Assembly (NCBI GenBank): GCA_030267565.1
Contig: BRXU01000047.1
Coordinates: 62,001 to 126,000, forward strand
Reading direction: 5' to 3'
From: Pleodorina starrii
Lineage: Eukaryota; Chlorophyta; Chlorophyceae; Chlamydomonadales; Volvocaceae
Length of the DNA: 64,000 nt
Positions within the stretch are counted from its first letter, which is position 1, and every line of letters starts with the position of its first letter. A program made the translations under genes and the position numbers. Positions 1-10,590 of this stretch are shown here, one piece after another. The notes beneath the pieces are model-generated. The model did no database searches. It was not told the origin of the DNA and saw only the letters and a program-made list of their open reading frames with translations.

Positions 1-3000
1 TGGCAGTGGCGCCAGCGCCGGCCACCGCAGCAGTGCTACCCGTGGCGCTGGCCTGGATGTGGAGCGACATGGCGCGCCGCGCCGCCGCCACCGCCGACGC
101 GGACACGCCGTAGCCGTCGCCCAGTGCATCGTCGTCGTCCTCCTCCTCCGCCTCGTCGGCGTCGCTCGCAGACGCCGCCGCCGCGTCACCTCTGCCGCCG
201 CCGGCACCGCGCCGCGGCAGCGCCGGTGGCAGCTCCACAACATCCAGGAGTGCCATGCCCGGCGTGACCGCCGCCGCCACCGCGGCGGCGGCGGCGCCGC
301 CGCCGGTCAGCCCCGTGGTCCCGTTGGCGCCAGAGGCGCGCAGCGTGCACTTGTACCGCACTGCGCTGGGCGCCGCGTTGGCGGTGCCGCTGACCGACAT
401 GAACTGCGGCGCCGAGTCGCACCAGGCGGGAGCCCAGGGCCCTGCCAGCGCGTAGGCCAGCAGCCGACCCTCGGTGGAGCCCACCACAGCGGTACTGACG
501 CTGGAGGGGGTCGATGAAGCGGAGGCGGAGGCGGTGAGCGTGTGTGACACGGCCAGCGACGACGCGCGCGCGAGCAGCGGCAGCTCCTGGCGCGCACGTG
601 GGTTCAGCGGACCGACGACCGCCGGCGACACGCCCTCCACCACGTGTGGGAGCACTGCGGGTGAGCAGGATGGTGACTTGGTGAGCGCGCAGAACAGGAT
701 TGCAATGGGCGGGCAACAGGTAGCAGGTCACGGCGGATGAGACGCGGGCGGGCAAATCCCCGCGTGGCGAGCTCTCGTAACGCTGCCAGTACAGTACAAC
801 TGCCTGTCCGTTATCGTGCAGAGGCGGTACAGGCTGAGGTAGTGTCGCAGGTGCGTGAGCTGCAGCGCAACGCGATGGGTGAAGGGTAATACACAATACA
901 CTCACCCTGCCAGCGGTTCTTGGCGGACGGGTTTTGCACCGCATCCAATCCAAACACCACCTCAAGCCACTCGGTCGCTGCCGCCTCTTCCTGCCCCAGA
1001 CGCTCCAGCATCGCCGCCGCACAACGCATGCCAAACGGCGCAACCGGCCCCAGCACGTACACCAGCCCGTCCGCCGCCAGCAGCAGCAGCGAAAACGTGC
1101 CCCAGCCCACGGCGGGTCCAAACGCAAAGGCCACAACGTCCGTGGAGGCCGGCGGCTCACCACCGCCGCCCCCGCCGGCCGCGCTGCTGTAGGGCCCTGG
1201 GGACGGCGCCGCTGCCCCTGCTGTGGGCGTCCCCAGGCCGAGACCGAGGCCGTAGCGCTGCGGTGCCCCTCCGGCCGCCAGCACCACATGCAGCGTCTGC
1301 TCCGCCACCGCCAGGCTGTGAGTGACCCGGTAGAGGCGGAGGCGGTTGTCCGATGTGAGCACCACCAAGTGCTCCTCGCTGTGAGGGTGCCAGGAGGCCT
1401 GCGCGGACAAGGGAGCGAGGGCGGAAGGGAGATAGGGGGAATGAGCGACCAAGCATCTACGGCGCATATAATAGAAGGAGATGGATGGTTAAGCAAAGGG
1501 CGGGCGCGAAGGTGGAACCCACAGCTCTGCACCAATCGGCGGCCATTCGTGTCGTGGCGATGACCCAAAACGTATCGTCGCCGGGAGCTCTCCGCCACCG
1601 CCGCACCGGGAGCTCACTCGAATGCGAATGCGCTTCGCGTGAGCCATGTCGACAAGCACCGGCCCGCCTATTGTACACTGTGTGTGTAATGTTGGCTGTG
1701 TATAGTGCAATCTGGCAGTGCACCCGCGACTCCGCCAATCCCCTACCGGCTTCTGTGCTTCCTTTGGCTATGGCCCTTGGCAGCCCTTTCTAGCTGCCTT
1801 TTGCCCGCGTGCCTTTCTGTGCCTTGAACTCAATGCGCTCCAGCTCCGATCTCAAGGCCTAAATTCGGGTCCTATGCCCGGCATGCCCGAGGGGTTTGGG
1901 TGGTATATGGGCTTCGGCCTGCCCGCTCCCCTGCCCGCTCCATCCCGTGATTCGCACGGCCCCATGTAACAGCTTGCTTCCAACTGTCGGCTTAGCCCGG
2001 CGGCCGCGTTGAGTGCCGTTGAGACTTCGCAACCAATAGCGACACGCGCAAACGTTGATTTAGAGTCGCGGAGCCGGGACGTGGGCACTGCAGGCTCCGG
2101 TTGCCGTGCTACCAAGCCTTTGCCACCAAAGAAAGAAAGTGCATACGCTACTGCGAAGTAGTGGCCTCGACGCCACCCTCGTCCGCGCCACCTTCAGTGA
2201 CTCCCCACAGCTGGCGCCGCTACGCATCAGAAGAAAGAGCCCAGCGTGCAACCAAGGACCTACCTGGTAGAGGACCAGCCCAGGGCGGCTCCCGAACAGC
2301 ACCGGATCCACCGGGTGCAGTCGGCACGACTTGAGGCGGGCGGCATGGCCTCCGCCCCCCCGGGTGTGTGGGCCGGAAGCAATGGGCTGACCCCCGTGTA
2401 GGTCCACCACCGCCATCACCACAATGGACGAGTCCTGTGTGTATGTACAGGTTTGACGAGCGCAAAGCTGTAAGCCCTTCCAATCAAAGCCAGCCTCGTT
2501 GCGCCAACTGGTTCAGGTGCAGCCGTAGCCGCGCCTTTTCACGAACCGCGGAGTAAAGGGAAAAAGGGCGGCGCACATATAGGCAACGGCAACGCTGCTT
2601 GACGTCAATTCAGGTTCCGTGACGTCCCCCTGGTTCCCTGACTGCACCTGGTACGAAACCCCATGGAGGAGCAGGTAGCGGCCGCTGGGGGCCACTTGCA
2701 GACCCCGCACGTCAAAGTTGATGGCCGGCTGGGGGCGCACAGCCTGGGTTGCGACAGGCGCAGTGATCTGTGCAGGTTCCTGCAGCGATCCCTGGAGGGC
2801 ATTGGGAGGAGGGGTTGCTGAGCGGTGGGGCCCTGCCGGCCGGCGGGACTAGAGCAGCAGGCGGAGCTATACCCCACCTGTCGCTGCTGCGCTTCCAGCA
2901 CCTCCTGGCGTCCATCTAATATGACTATACCAAGCTGACTATCTTCCTGCCTCTGAACGGCGTATCTGCAGGAGGCAGGGAATTCGATCGCACACTGCCC

Positions 3001-3105
3001 ATTTCCTAGCCACTGAAGCCACGTCGCTTACATGTTCCCAGCCGCATCTGCATCGACAGCCGTCACGTCTCTAAGGTCGACTACTTCCTCCGCTTCCCGG
3101 CTCAT
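1..3105 (-). CDS. NUP88: Nuclear pore protein NUP88 (3' end beyond window)
   Basis: Scaffold nucleoporin of the cytoplasmic face of the nuclear pore; in animals it partners NUP214 and NUP98, in plants it is MOS7. Exons on the minus strand: 3032-3105, 2878-2965, 2648-2779, 2264-2434, 906-1398 and 1-654 (runs off the window). All junction phases agree. Recognition rests on the N-terminal beta-propeller: NFDVRGLQVAPSGRYLLLHG, then VVMAVVDL, then ASWHPHSEEHLVVLTSDN, then VVAFAFGP, and LLDVVEL near the window edge, in the order seen in human NUP88. An acidic Glu/Asp run follows at about 95-130. The start at 3105 (MSREAEEVVDL) is chosen because its GTAAGC donor joins in phase to the next exon. The exon 3 donor (GTGCAG) is weak, so that boundary is less sure. 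The C-terminal coiled coil lies outside. Confidence 0.85.
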
Positions 3106-3386
3106 CTTGTGCAAGCTGTTTGCTCAAACGTTATTAGAACATTCCGTTGTGAGCAAAAAATTGGTATACAAATGATTTTCTTTATGAGCACCCAGCCGCG
3201 TGACTGGATGCTGCGACAAAACGAGACAACCATAACGGTACGAGCCGTATTCGGCGGCATGAAAGAGCGGGAACCGGGAAGGGCTCTTGAGAAGAAAGGG
3301 CATTTCAGATTTGCAAGGTTTGCTGAAATAGGTTAGCATACTCCCATATCTGGTGTTACTGTGTCGTTCCATCACAATCAGCTACG
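3106..3386. promoter_or_regulatory. Shared divergent promoter region NUP88 / MND1
   Basis: 281 bp separate the start codons of NUP88 (-) and MND1 (+), so both 5'UTRs and core promoters must fit here. The stretch is visibly more AT-rich than the flanking coding DNA. No TATA box or named motif can be assigned with confidence; the promoter call follows from gene layout only. Confidence 0.55.
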
Positions 3387-6300
3387 ATGCCTCCGAAGAA
3401 GGGATTGTCCGCGGCCGACAAGCGGGACCGGATGCTGGAGATTTTCCACGACTCTGCCGACGTGTTTGTTATTAAAGATGTTGAAAAGTGCGTTCGTCTT
3501 CGATCGCGTCCGCCTGCCGCAGCTCGGTCGCGTCCGTTCCGACCAACCGCTCCGCTGTCGCAGGCTTTCCGTGAAGAAAGGAATCATCTCACAGGCAGTC
3601 AAGGACGTGCTCCAGGTATGTGTCTGTGCTGCGCACTTGAATTGGCGAGGCAGAGAGCCTGGGGTTTTGGGAGAAAGGGCGGGGACGTCCCGGGTGGTGT
3701 TTTTTGGAGAACTGCACCCTAACCCTAAGCCCAGTTCGTACGACCCAGTGGTCAGGTATACCAAATCACAGCATCTTGTCGTGGTTTGGGTTTTGTCGCA
3801 CCCAAGAAGGGCTGGGTGATGAGAAGGGCTGGCTGCATCAGGACTCAGCTGTCAGGACGTGTGTGTGTGTATGTGTGTGCCTACAACCGCCTCCCATGAG
3901 GGGCTGCACTCCACAGCATTAAACGTTCGCGCCCATGTACAGGCCACACTACCCGCTTTTTCCCGCCCGTTTTTTCCCATCCACCCAGTCGTTGATCGAC
4001 GACGACCTGGTGCATTGCGAGAAGATCGGCATCAGGTACGTCGATTGTCATCCCTCGTAACGTCTCCTCGCGAAACGCCCGCATTACGGACTGACATGGC
4101 CCGCTTTCCCTGTCCCGCCGCCAGCAACTATTACTGGGCCTTCCCGTCGGAGGCGAGCGTCAAGGTGCGTGTGGCTGCGGGCATTGTGGGCGGCCGGCGG
4201 GGAATGATTGACGTGCCAGCGCCAGCGCTAGCTGATCGGAGACTGGAAAGGAAATTCGGTGTTAGGGAGGCCGTGGAGGCCGTGCGGCATCGGGCCATTA
4301 ATCCTAAGAAGGCAGGGCACCGGGTTATCGTGCGCTGCGTGCGTGCTAATGGGTCATGCTGGGACTGCCGGCACGATTGCTGGGCTCCCAGTCCATTCCC
4401 AACCCCGTTCACCAAGCAGCATGGAGCTGTGACGACCCCATATCAGCTCGCGTGGCGAGATATGGTGTGGCGAAAGAACGCTGCCGCCGAGCGTGGGCGT
4501 ATGTACGCTGCTGGCACATAATAGATGCCATCTCAGCTCTCCGTACGTTTGTTCTTTATGCCGTACAGATTGAAACCGAGGTCAAGAAGTACGAGACGGA
4601 GCTCGCCAGCACAAAGCGGCGGCGGGTGGATGCGGGGGCTGCAATCACGCAGCACAAGGCGGCCAATCCGAACACGGTGGGTCGGCAACAGACGCGCGAC
4701 CTTCCTCCGGCCGATAAGCGATCGCGCAGCGGCTTACCGAGTACTCCTCGTCACGTCCGTGCGCGGGTTTTCGTCCTGTGCGGCATTACCGGCACGGTTA
4801 TGCTGCTGCTGGGCCCCACCCACCGTACGTCCCTGTCCCTTGTCGTCCTGGACTGTGTGCGTTGTCTTGTCGCCATCCGCTGAGTACGTGCCACGGCTGT
4901 TCGCTTGCCAGCGGTATACATGCGAGGAGAGGACCCGGTATGCGCGATGGGGTGTCACGGAGGGTTCCTCCTCGTAGGTAGGTGGGTAGGTAGGTAGGTA
5001 GGTAGGGTTTGCCGTTTTGCTGCTAGCGGACGCCGTTGCGGGAGCACGTAGCCCAGCCGATTCGTGCCATGCTGCCCATACGCATTGAAATTGACGTTTG
5101 ACAATATTGAATATATATATATGCATCTCATGGGGGCTGCGGGCAGTACAGCGGAGTGAGCTGTGCCACCACACAGTCAGCGCCTGGCCACGCATTCGGT
5201 ACATGATCCTGGGGGCAGCAGCGACGCGCCCACTTGCCACTTGCATTGCCTTCCTGCCGCCGCCGTGTTGCAGGAGGAGCGCGCAGAGGCGCTGACAGCC
5301 CTCAATGCGCTGAAGGAGCGCCACGCGAAGGTGCAGACCGAGCTGGCGGCGTACCGGGACAGCGACCCCGAGACCGTGGAGGCCATGCGTGAGTGGAGCC
5401 GCTCCGTTGGGGCTCCGGGGGGCTCCACCGCGGGTCGGGTCGGGTTGGGTGGGGTCGGGTGGGGTCGGGTCGGGTCGGGTCGGGTCGGGCCCATGCATGA
5501 TTCCGCTCTTGCAGTCAGCGGTCGAGGGGGGCCCGGAGCACATTTGCACACGTGCCACTTGCGGCCACGTACCGCTCATCCGGGCTCAAGACAAGAAGCG
5601 GGTTGCGGCATGTTCGTGGCGTTGAGGGCCGGGCAGGTGACACGGCGCGGCTTGTGACCCCACACGACCCGACCCGACACAACGTGCAAACGCCTCACAT
5701 GCGGGTGTGGTGTGGTGCTCCCGGATGTGCACCCGCTCATGTCATGTAACCACCACCCGCCCACTGCGCCGCCCAACTCGCGCCTCCCAACACTCCGACG
5801 CAGGCAACGCGGCGGAGGGCGCCAAGCTCGCGGCGAACCGGTGGCTAGGTGAGCCGGTTTCCCCGGGGTGCGCTGCTAGCTGCCATCATCCTTGATGCCA
5901 CCCGGTGCAGCAGATGTGGCGCGAGTGCCACAAATGGCGGCAGCGCCAACTGCACGTGCGATGATCCCGAAGGTTCAAGGCAACGCATATATTGTCAGTC
6001 TGCATGGCGACCGGCAAAATGCTGCGCTGTCAAGGGAGGAAGCCGCAAAGCGAGCGGTTGCAGGCCCAGATCGTGCGCGTGCGCCCCAAGGGGCCTAGCG
6101 CCGAAGAGCACCGCCCTCTTTGCACTCCAGCCCCCACCCCCTCTTGAGCACCGGCGCCATCTCCACCGCCCGCAGACAACACCTACTCGCTCCTCTCCTG
6201 GTGCAAGAAGAAGTTCGCCGGCCGCGAGAGCGAGCTCGCCAAATTTTTTGAAGAGGTACAGCAGTACGTCAACCCGTACCATAGCACGCACAACCCGTTC

Positions 6301-6662
6301 GACTGTACGTTCACTTGTACGGCAACACGTCATCCTCTCAGCATTTTCAAATCAGGCCCATACCTTTCTCTACCCGACTGTCAGACACGTGCTCGTACCC
6401 TCTGTGTGGTTTACATAGCGACCTTTACCATTGCCATAAATGTTCACATCTGTGCCACCGCTTGTGGTAATAATGCGGTCCTAAACAAAGCCTATAACTG
6501 GTACACCAAGACTCCACCAGTGCTGCACCCGACGGCGCGGCCATTGGAACAGTTGGAAGCCCATGGTGCCATTGTCGGGCGGATCCGCACGCCCCTGCCC
6601 GCATCCTTGCCCCCCTGCTCCCACAGAACGGGCTGGACGAGAAGGCCGAGTACATTGAGTGA
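3387..6662 (+). CDS. MND1: Meiotic nuclear division protein 1 (MND1)
   Basis: MND1 pairs with HOP2 and stimulates RAD51/DMC1 strand invasion in meiotic recombination. Nine exons: 3387-3487, 3564-3615, 3989-4035, 4125-4164, 4569-4676, 5274-5388, 5804-5848, 6176-6255, 6627-6662. They sum to 624 nt (207 residues), close to the human length of 205, and every phase matches. Domain order is that of the family: N-terminal winged helix (KKGLSAADKRDRMLEIF, then KKGIISQAVKDVLQ, then ISNYYWAFPS), a leucine-zipper coiled coil (ETEVKKYETELASTKRR; EERAEALTALNALKERHAKV), the AANRWLDN segment and the C-terminal helix SLLSWCKKKF. The start MPPKKGLSAADK aligns with known MND1 starts. The last exon codes for only 11 residues plus the stop. 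Introns carry short tandem repeats. It is divergent from NUP88 and convergent with the next gene. Function is inferred from family membership. Confidence 0.93.
4974..5007 (+). repeat. (TAGG)n microsatellite in MND1 intron 5
   Basis: Tandem GTAG/TAGG tetranucleotides, slightly imperfect, inside the intron between the 4569-4676 and 5274-5388 exons. Confidence 0.9.
5431..5490 (+). repeat. (GGGTC)n minisatellite in MND1 intron 6
   Basis: About twelve copies of a GGGTC/GGGTT/GGGTG pentamer just after the GTGAGT donor of exon 6. Strongly G-rich on the coding strand. Confidence 0.9.
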
Positions 6663-7059
6663 AGAGGATGGAGCCCCACGGAGAGAGGCCGAGGCCGAGA
6701 GACACAGAACTGGGCGGCAGCTGCCCCCGGCATCGCGTCAGGGGCGGGCCGCAGCTGCGGAAAGCAACCAACGAACTCAACTGCTTCCCGGAAAGCAACC
6801 AACGAACCCAACTACTATTTACCCCCCGCATGCCGTCCGTTGGACTTGACACGACGTCTCTCGCGTGTGTGCTTCTTCCCTCCCCCGCCCTTCGTCGATT
6901 GTGCACCACCTCACGACAGCCACCGTTGTTACACCCCCCGGGGGCGGCTTCACCTTCACCTGCAGTTACACGGGTTAGGGGCAAGACCTGCTGAGGGGCC
7001 TTGGCCCCGACTGGCCACACCCTACAGCCGACCGCAGGGGACGGCTCAGTGGCGACGGC
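6663..7059. other. Convergent 3' ends of MND1 and MPV17-like gene
   Basis: 397 bp between two stop codons pointing at each other. On the minus strand, TGTAA signals lie at 6966-6970 and 6929-6933 and can serve the MPV17-like gene. No plus-strand TGTAA was seen for MND1. No other gene is evident. Confidence 0.5.
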
Positions 7060-10000
7060 TCAGTGTTTGGCGGATTCCTGTCCTCCCACCGCCTTGTGGC
7101 TCTGGAAGGACATGTACGTGTTCCAGATGAGAGCCACCACGTTGGCGGTGAGGACCTGGGGGGAAAAAGGAAAATACCGCAGCGGAGATGCAGACGGCGG
7201 AGATGGGAACACCAGGAGGGGCACGTGGGGTGGGGTGTGTGGAGGGGGGCATCATCAAAGCGACGATGTGATGTTCGGGAGGACGACCCAAAGCAGGATG
7301 TGGTTGATGTGGCGGTCTTTGAAACTACAATTCAAGCATGATGTGATTTGTGTGGAGTGGCTGCAGTGCGGTGCGGTGCATGATTAGGCTGTGGTTGGGT
7401 GTGGCAGCCGCAGCCGGAAGCGCTGCCGTTGTCCTGTCCATGGCCACAGTCGACTCCGTTCCTGATGTATCAGGACTTGCAAGCACCATGTGTGGTATTA
7501 TGGACGATAACACCATCATCGGTTTTCCATTAGCACAAGTGTAAGGAGGCGGGATCTTGCGACCATGCCTCCATTCAGCGTGCCGGTCAAGAAGCAACCC
7601 CTGGGTACAGATCCCGCACCAGCCAGGCGCCTACATTGATTTCCCGTCGATGGTAGTTGTAAGTCTTGCTTGTGTGTGAGAGGCAACGGCAGTTCGCCCC
7701 AAGTGGTCGTTTCTTCACTGGAGGGTCCCCCTGGAGGGACGCCCTCCCTCCCCTGGCCACAGGCACTGGTCAAGGGTTCCTCCGCTGGCATATCGCCCTG
7801 GAGCTCTTCCCACACAACTTGCTCATCAGCCAGCCTAAGTGCCCCCCGCCCTCCCCCTGTCTTGCAGCAAAGCCACTCCGGGCCCCACCTGCACCTGTCT
7901 CGCCGCCCTCCCATCGCTGCGGTCTGAAACCCCAAGTAAAGTCAAGTACCCACCTGCAGGTTCGGCGGCACGAACCGGAAGTTGATGTACTGCGCGGGAA
8001 TCCACAGCACCCAGTTGACCTTGACCGTCTCCCACAGGTCTTGCTCCAGCTTGGCGCGGATGAGGCCCGCCTTGCCCTGGGGGTGGGGAGTGGGCGTTTG
8101 GGTGGGGACGAGTGGGCTTGACGATGGCTAGGCCCAGGCCACAGGGAAACGGGGTCCAGGGAGGCCTAAGCCAACCCGAGGGGAGTCGTGAGATGATGGG
8201 CGAGTATGAGCGGGTCGCCAGCTGATTTGACCAGTCGAGCGCTGACGCATTGAGACGCTGCGACGATGGGATCATGCCCACATCCCCATCCCCATCCCGG
8301 TGGAGCTGCCTCCAGTGAGTTAGTGGGACGGTGCACTCGGCGCCAGTGCCCCAGGGTCCCCGGAAGGCGCAGCGCACCTCTATGGTGAACAGGACGGAAA
8401 TGAAGGTGCCCAGGAACACGGGTGCGAAGACGCCCTGGTCTAGCAGCAACTGCAGGAGGGCGCCTGGGGGGACCAGAGAGACAGAGAGACACACAAACAG
8501 ACAGGCATACAGCAAGGCAGACATGCAGAGAGACAGTCCCTCAGGCATCGGGTTTGGAAGGTTGAAACAGCGCATCGAATGGCTCATGCAAGGGCGCTTT
8601 CTCGATAGTGAAGGGTAGTGAAGGTTAAAACGTCGGCTCATGGCACTCGCGTCGCACGTCATCCGCTTGCGCATATGCCCTCCACCGGCGAATCCGGTGA
8701 TGCTCCGAACCTGTGTGTGTGTGTGTGTGTGGCCGAAATCCCCACCGAGCCGCTCTCAGGCACAGAGCCATTCTTGACGTGGCGTGAAAGGCCCGCGAAC
8801 ACAATCGCCATGCATCCATAACTGGATCAGGTCGGCCCGTCCAGGCCGGGGCGCACGAGCTCCGCACTTTCTTAGGCTTGCTCTCGCAGCCGCGACAATG
8901 GTTGGTTGCTCACAACGTCACACGCCGACAGGACCCTTTGACACACGGAGCGGGACTGGAGCAGGGCGCGCGGCACACATACAGCCGCCGGCTCGGCGCG
9001 CGATTCCCCGCCATGCCGCTTGCCTGTGGCGCCACGCGCTGGGATCAGTGTATTGAGCAGCGAGTACCAGTAATGAAGCGTAGGGCCCACCAGCGCCAGG
9101 CCCTGCGAGGCGCAAACAGTGCGGTACGACAGCCGCCGCTCAGCCAATCCGGCCATTCAGCCAATCCAATGGTCCATCCATAAGATGGAAGCCCCCAGCC
9201 GCCAGCCCCCAGTGTCGCGGCGTGCCCCCGGGGGGGGGGGCAGTTGGTGTGTCAGTGGTCCCACCATGCATGCGATACCGATACGCACGCTCCCGCTATG
9301 CGTGCACGTGCCGTCGCATGTGCGCCACTGCGGCTGCGTACAACTATGTGGCAACTGGCAGCTCCCCGAACAAGGGGCACCTCGGCACCATACCCACCCA
9401 CATGGTGTGAGGCGGTCAAGGTTCACTGTTCACACGGCACGTCGCTGTGGCGCCGGTAGGTGGGCTGCGACGCGCACCACCGGCAATGCCAGTTCCAGTT
9501 CCAGAGCGGCGGCAACAAATACAACCAGGTGAGAGGTGACGGACTAGCCACTCCGTTCCCAGGGCCCTCACGGAACACGGGACGAACTCCGCGAAGGGGG
9601 CCCAGCCCCCAGCGCCAGCGGGAGCCCCAACTCAGACCCCAGCTGCAAACCCGGCGCCCCTAGCCCGTGCCAGCTCACCATAAATGTGAAGACACCTGTA
9701 CGGCGGATGTCCCACTTGCCGCCCTCAATGAAGAGCTGGCAGAAGATGTCGCCCAACGCGTTCAGCAGCGCGCACGTGAGCGCCTTGGTGACGAGCTGCA
9801 GGTCGGTGGTGGGTGGGGTGCATGCGATGGTGAACGGACCGGGCAATGCGTCAGCGAGTGCGCCAGGCGGACCAAGCTCATGCAGCCGAACGGAGTCCCA
9901 ACGCAGCCCCATAAGAGCGGCGTCACTGCCTACCGGGTTGGACTCCAGGCAGGTCATGTACCAGCCCCAGAGCCCGCCTGACGAGCCGCTGGGTTTGAAT

Positions 10001-10334
10001 GGCTCGCCGCTGCCGCCCGAGCCGACTGACTTTCCCGCGCCGCTCCCACCGCCGCTGCCGCCCCCCGAGCCCTCCACGGCACGGCACAGCATCCGGCGCT
10101 GTATGGAAGAGCCTACAGGATGAGGAGGGCAAATGCTTGGTTTTGAGCGTGAACAGAAGGGGGAACCGCTACCGGCGCGCAACTATGGAAGTCCTTACCA
10201 GGCGTCGGCGCGGCAGGTTTTCCGACAGTCGGACAACGGGGCCTCGCGACGGCAGCAACGACGTTGCTGCTGTGGCGAGCACCAGAGCGAAGGCAAAATC
10301 GGAGCACAGACTGCGTACCGGAGATGGAAGCCAT
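7060..10334 (-). CDS. Mpv17/PMP22-family membrane protein
   Basis: Small integral membrane protein of mitochondria, peroxisomes or chloroplasts; the family is linked to channel or metabolite-transport roles. Exons on the minus strand: 10199-10334, 9934-10112, 9679-9795, 9024-9102, 8378-8463, 7954-8076, 7060-7155; 816 nt, 271 residues, all phases agree. Family signatures in order: LWGWYMTCLESNP, CALLNALGDIFCQ, ALVGPTLHYWYSLLN, LLLDQGVFAPVFLGTF, WIPAQYINFRFVPPNLQ and ANVVALIWNTYMS. The N-terminus (MASISGTQSVLRFCLRSGAR) is Ser/Arg-rich and Ala/Pro-rich after that, as in a plastid or mitochondrial presequence, and is followed by a Gly/Ser linker. The track-like upstream GTG is not used; ATG at 10334 is preferred. 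The exon 4 donor appears to be GC (9022-9023) rather than GT. The compartment is an inference. Confidence 0.9.
8712..8731 (+). repeat. (GT)n microsatellite
   Basis: Ten GT dinucleotides in an intron of the MPV17-like gene. Confidence 0.9.
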
Positions 10335-10590
10335 GTTCACGCGGGTATATTAATTGAAACAGGCGTCACGTCGTTGCAGTCATGCGGGCGTCAACAAACG
10401 GTGTATAGATCGCCTGCAGTCACGTCGACAAACATTCGCCGGGCCGAAATGACAGCCATTGTCACAGCTCCCGAACCAACAAGCCGTGCCGTACTTTGCG
10501 GAAAGCTAGGTCTTTTCGTGCACCCACACCACTTGTACTCACACCTTCATTAGGGATAGTATCCCCGAATTTTGCAGGAAGTTGTAAAAA
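10335..10590. promoter_or_regulatory. Shared divergent promoter region, MPV17-like / UCP
   Basis: 256 bp lie between the two start codons of oppositely transcribed genes, so promoters and 5'UTRs of both must be here. No specific motif is assignable; the call rests on layout. Confidence 0.55.

Noticed and set aside
186..1598. 470-codon minus-strand ORF
   Set aside because: It overlaps the NUP88 exons in another frame and runs through clear introns; the NUP88 homology lies in the other frames.
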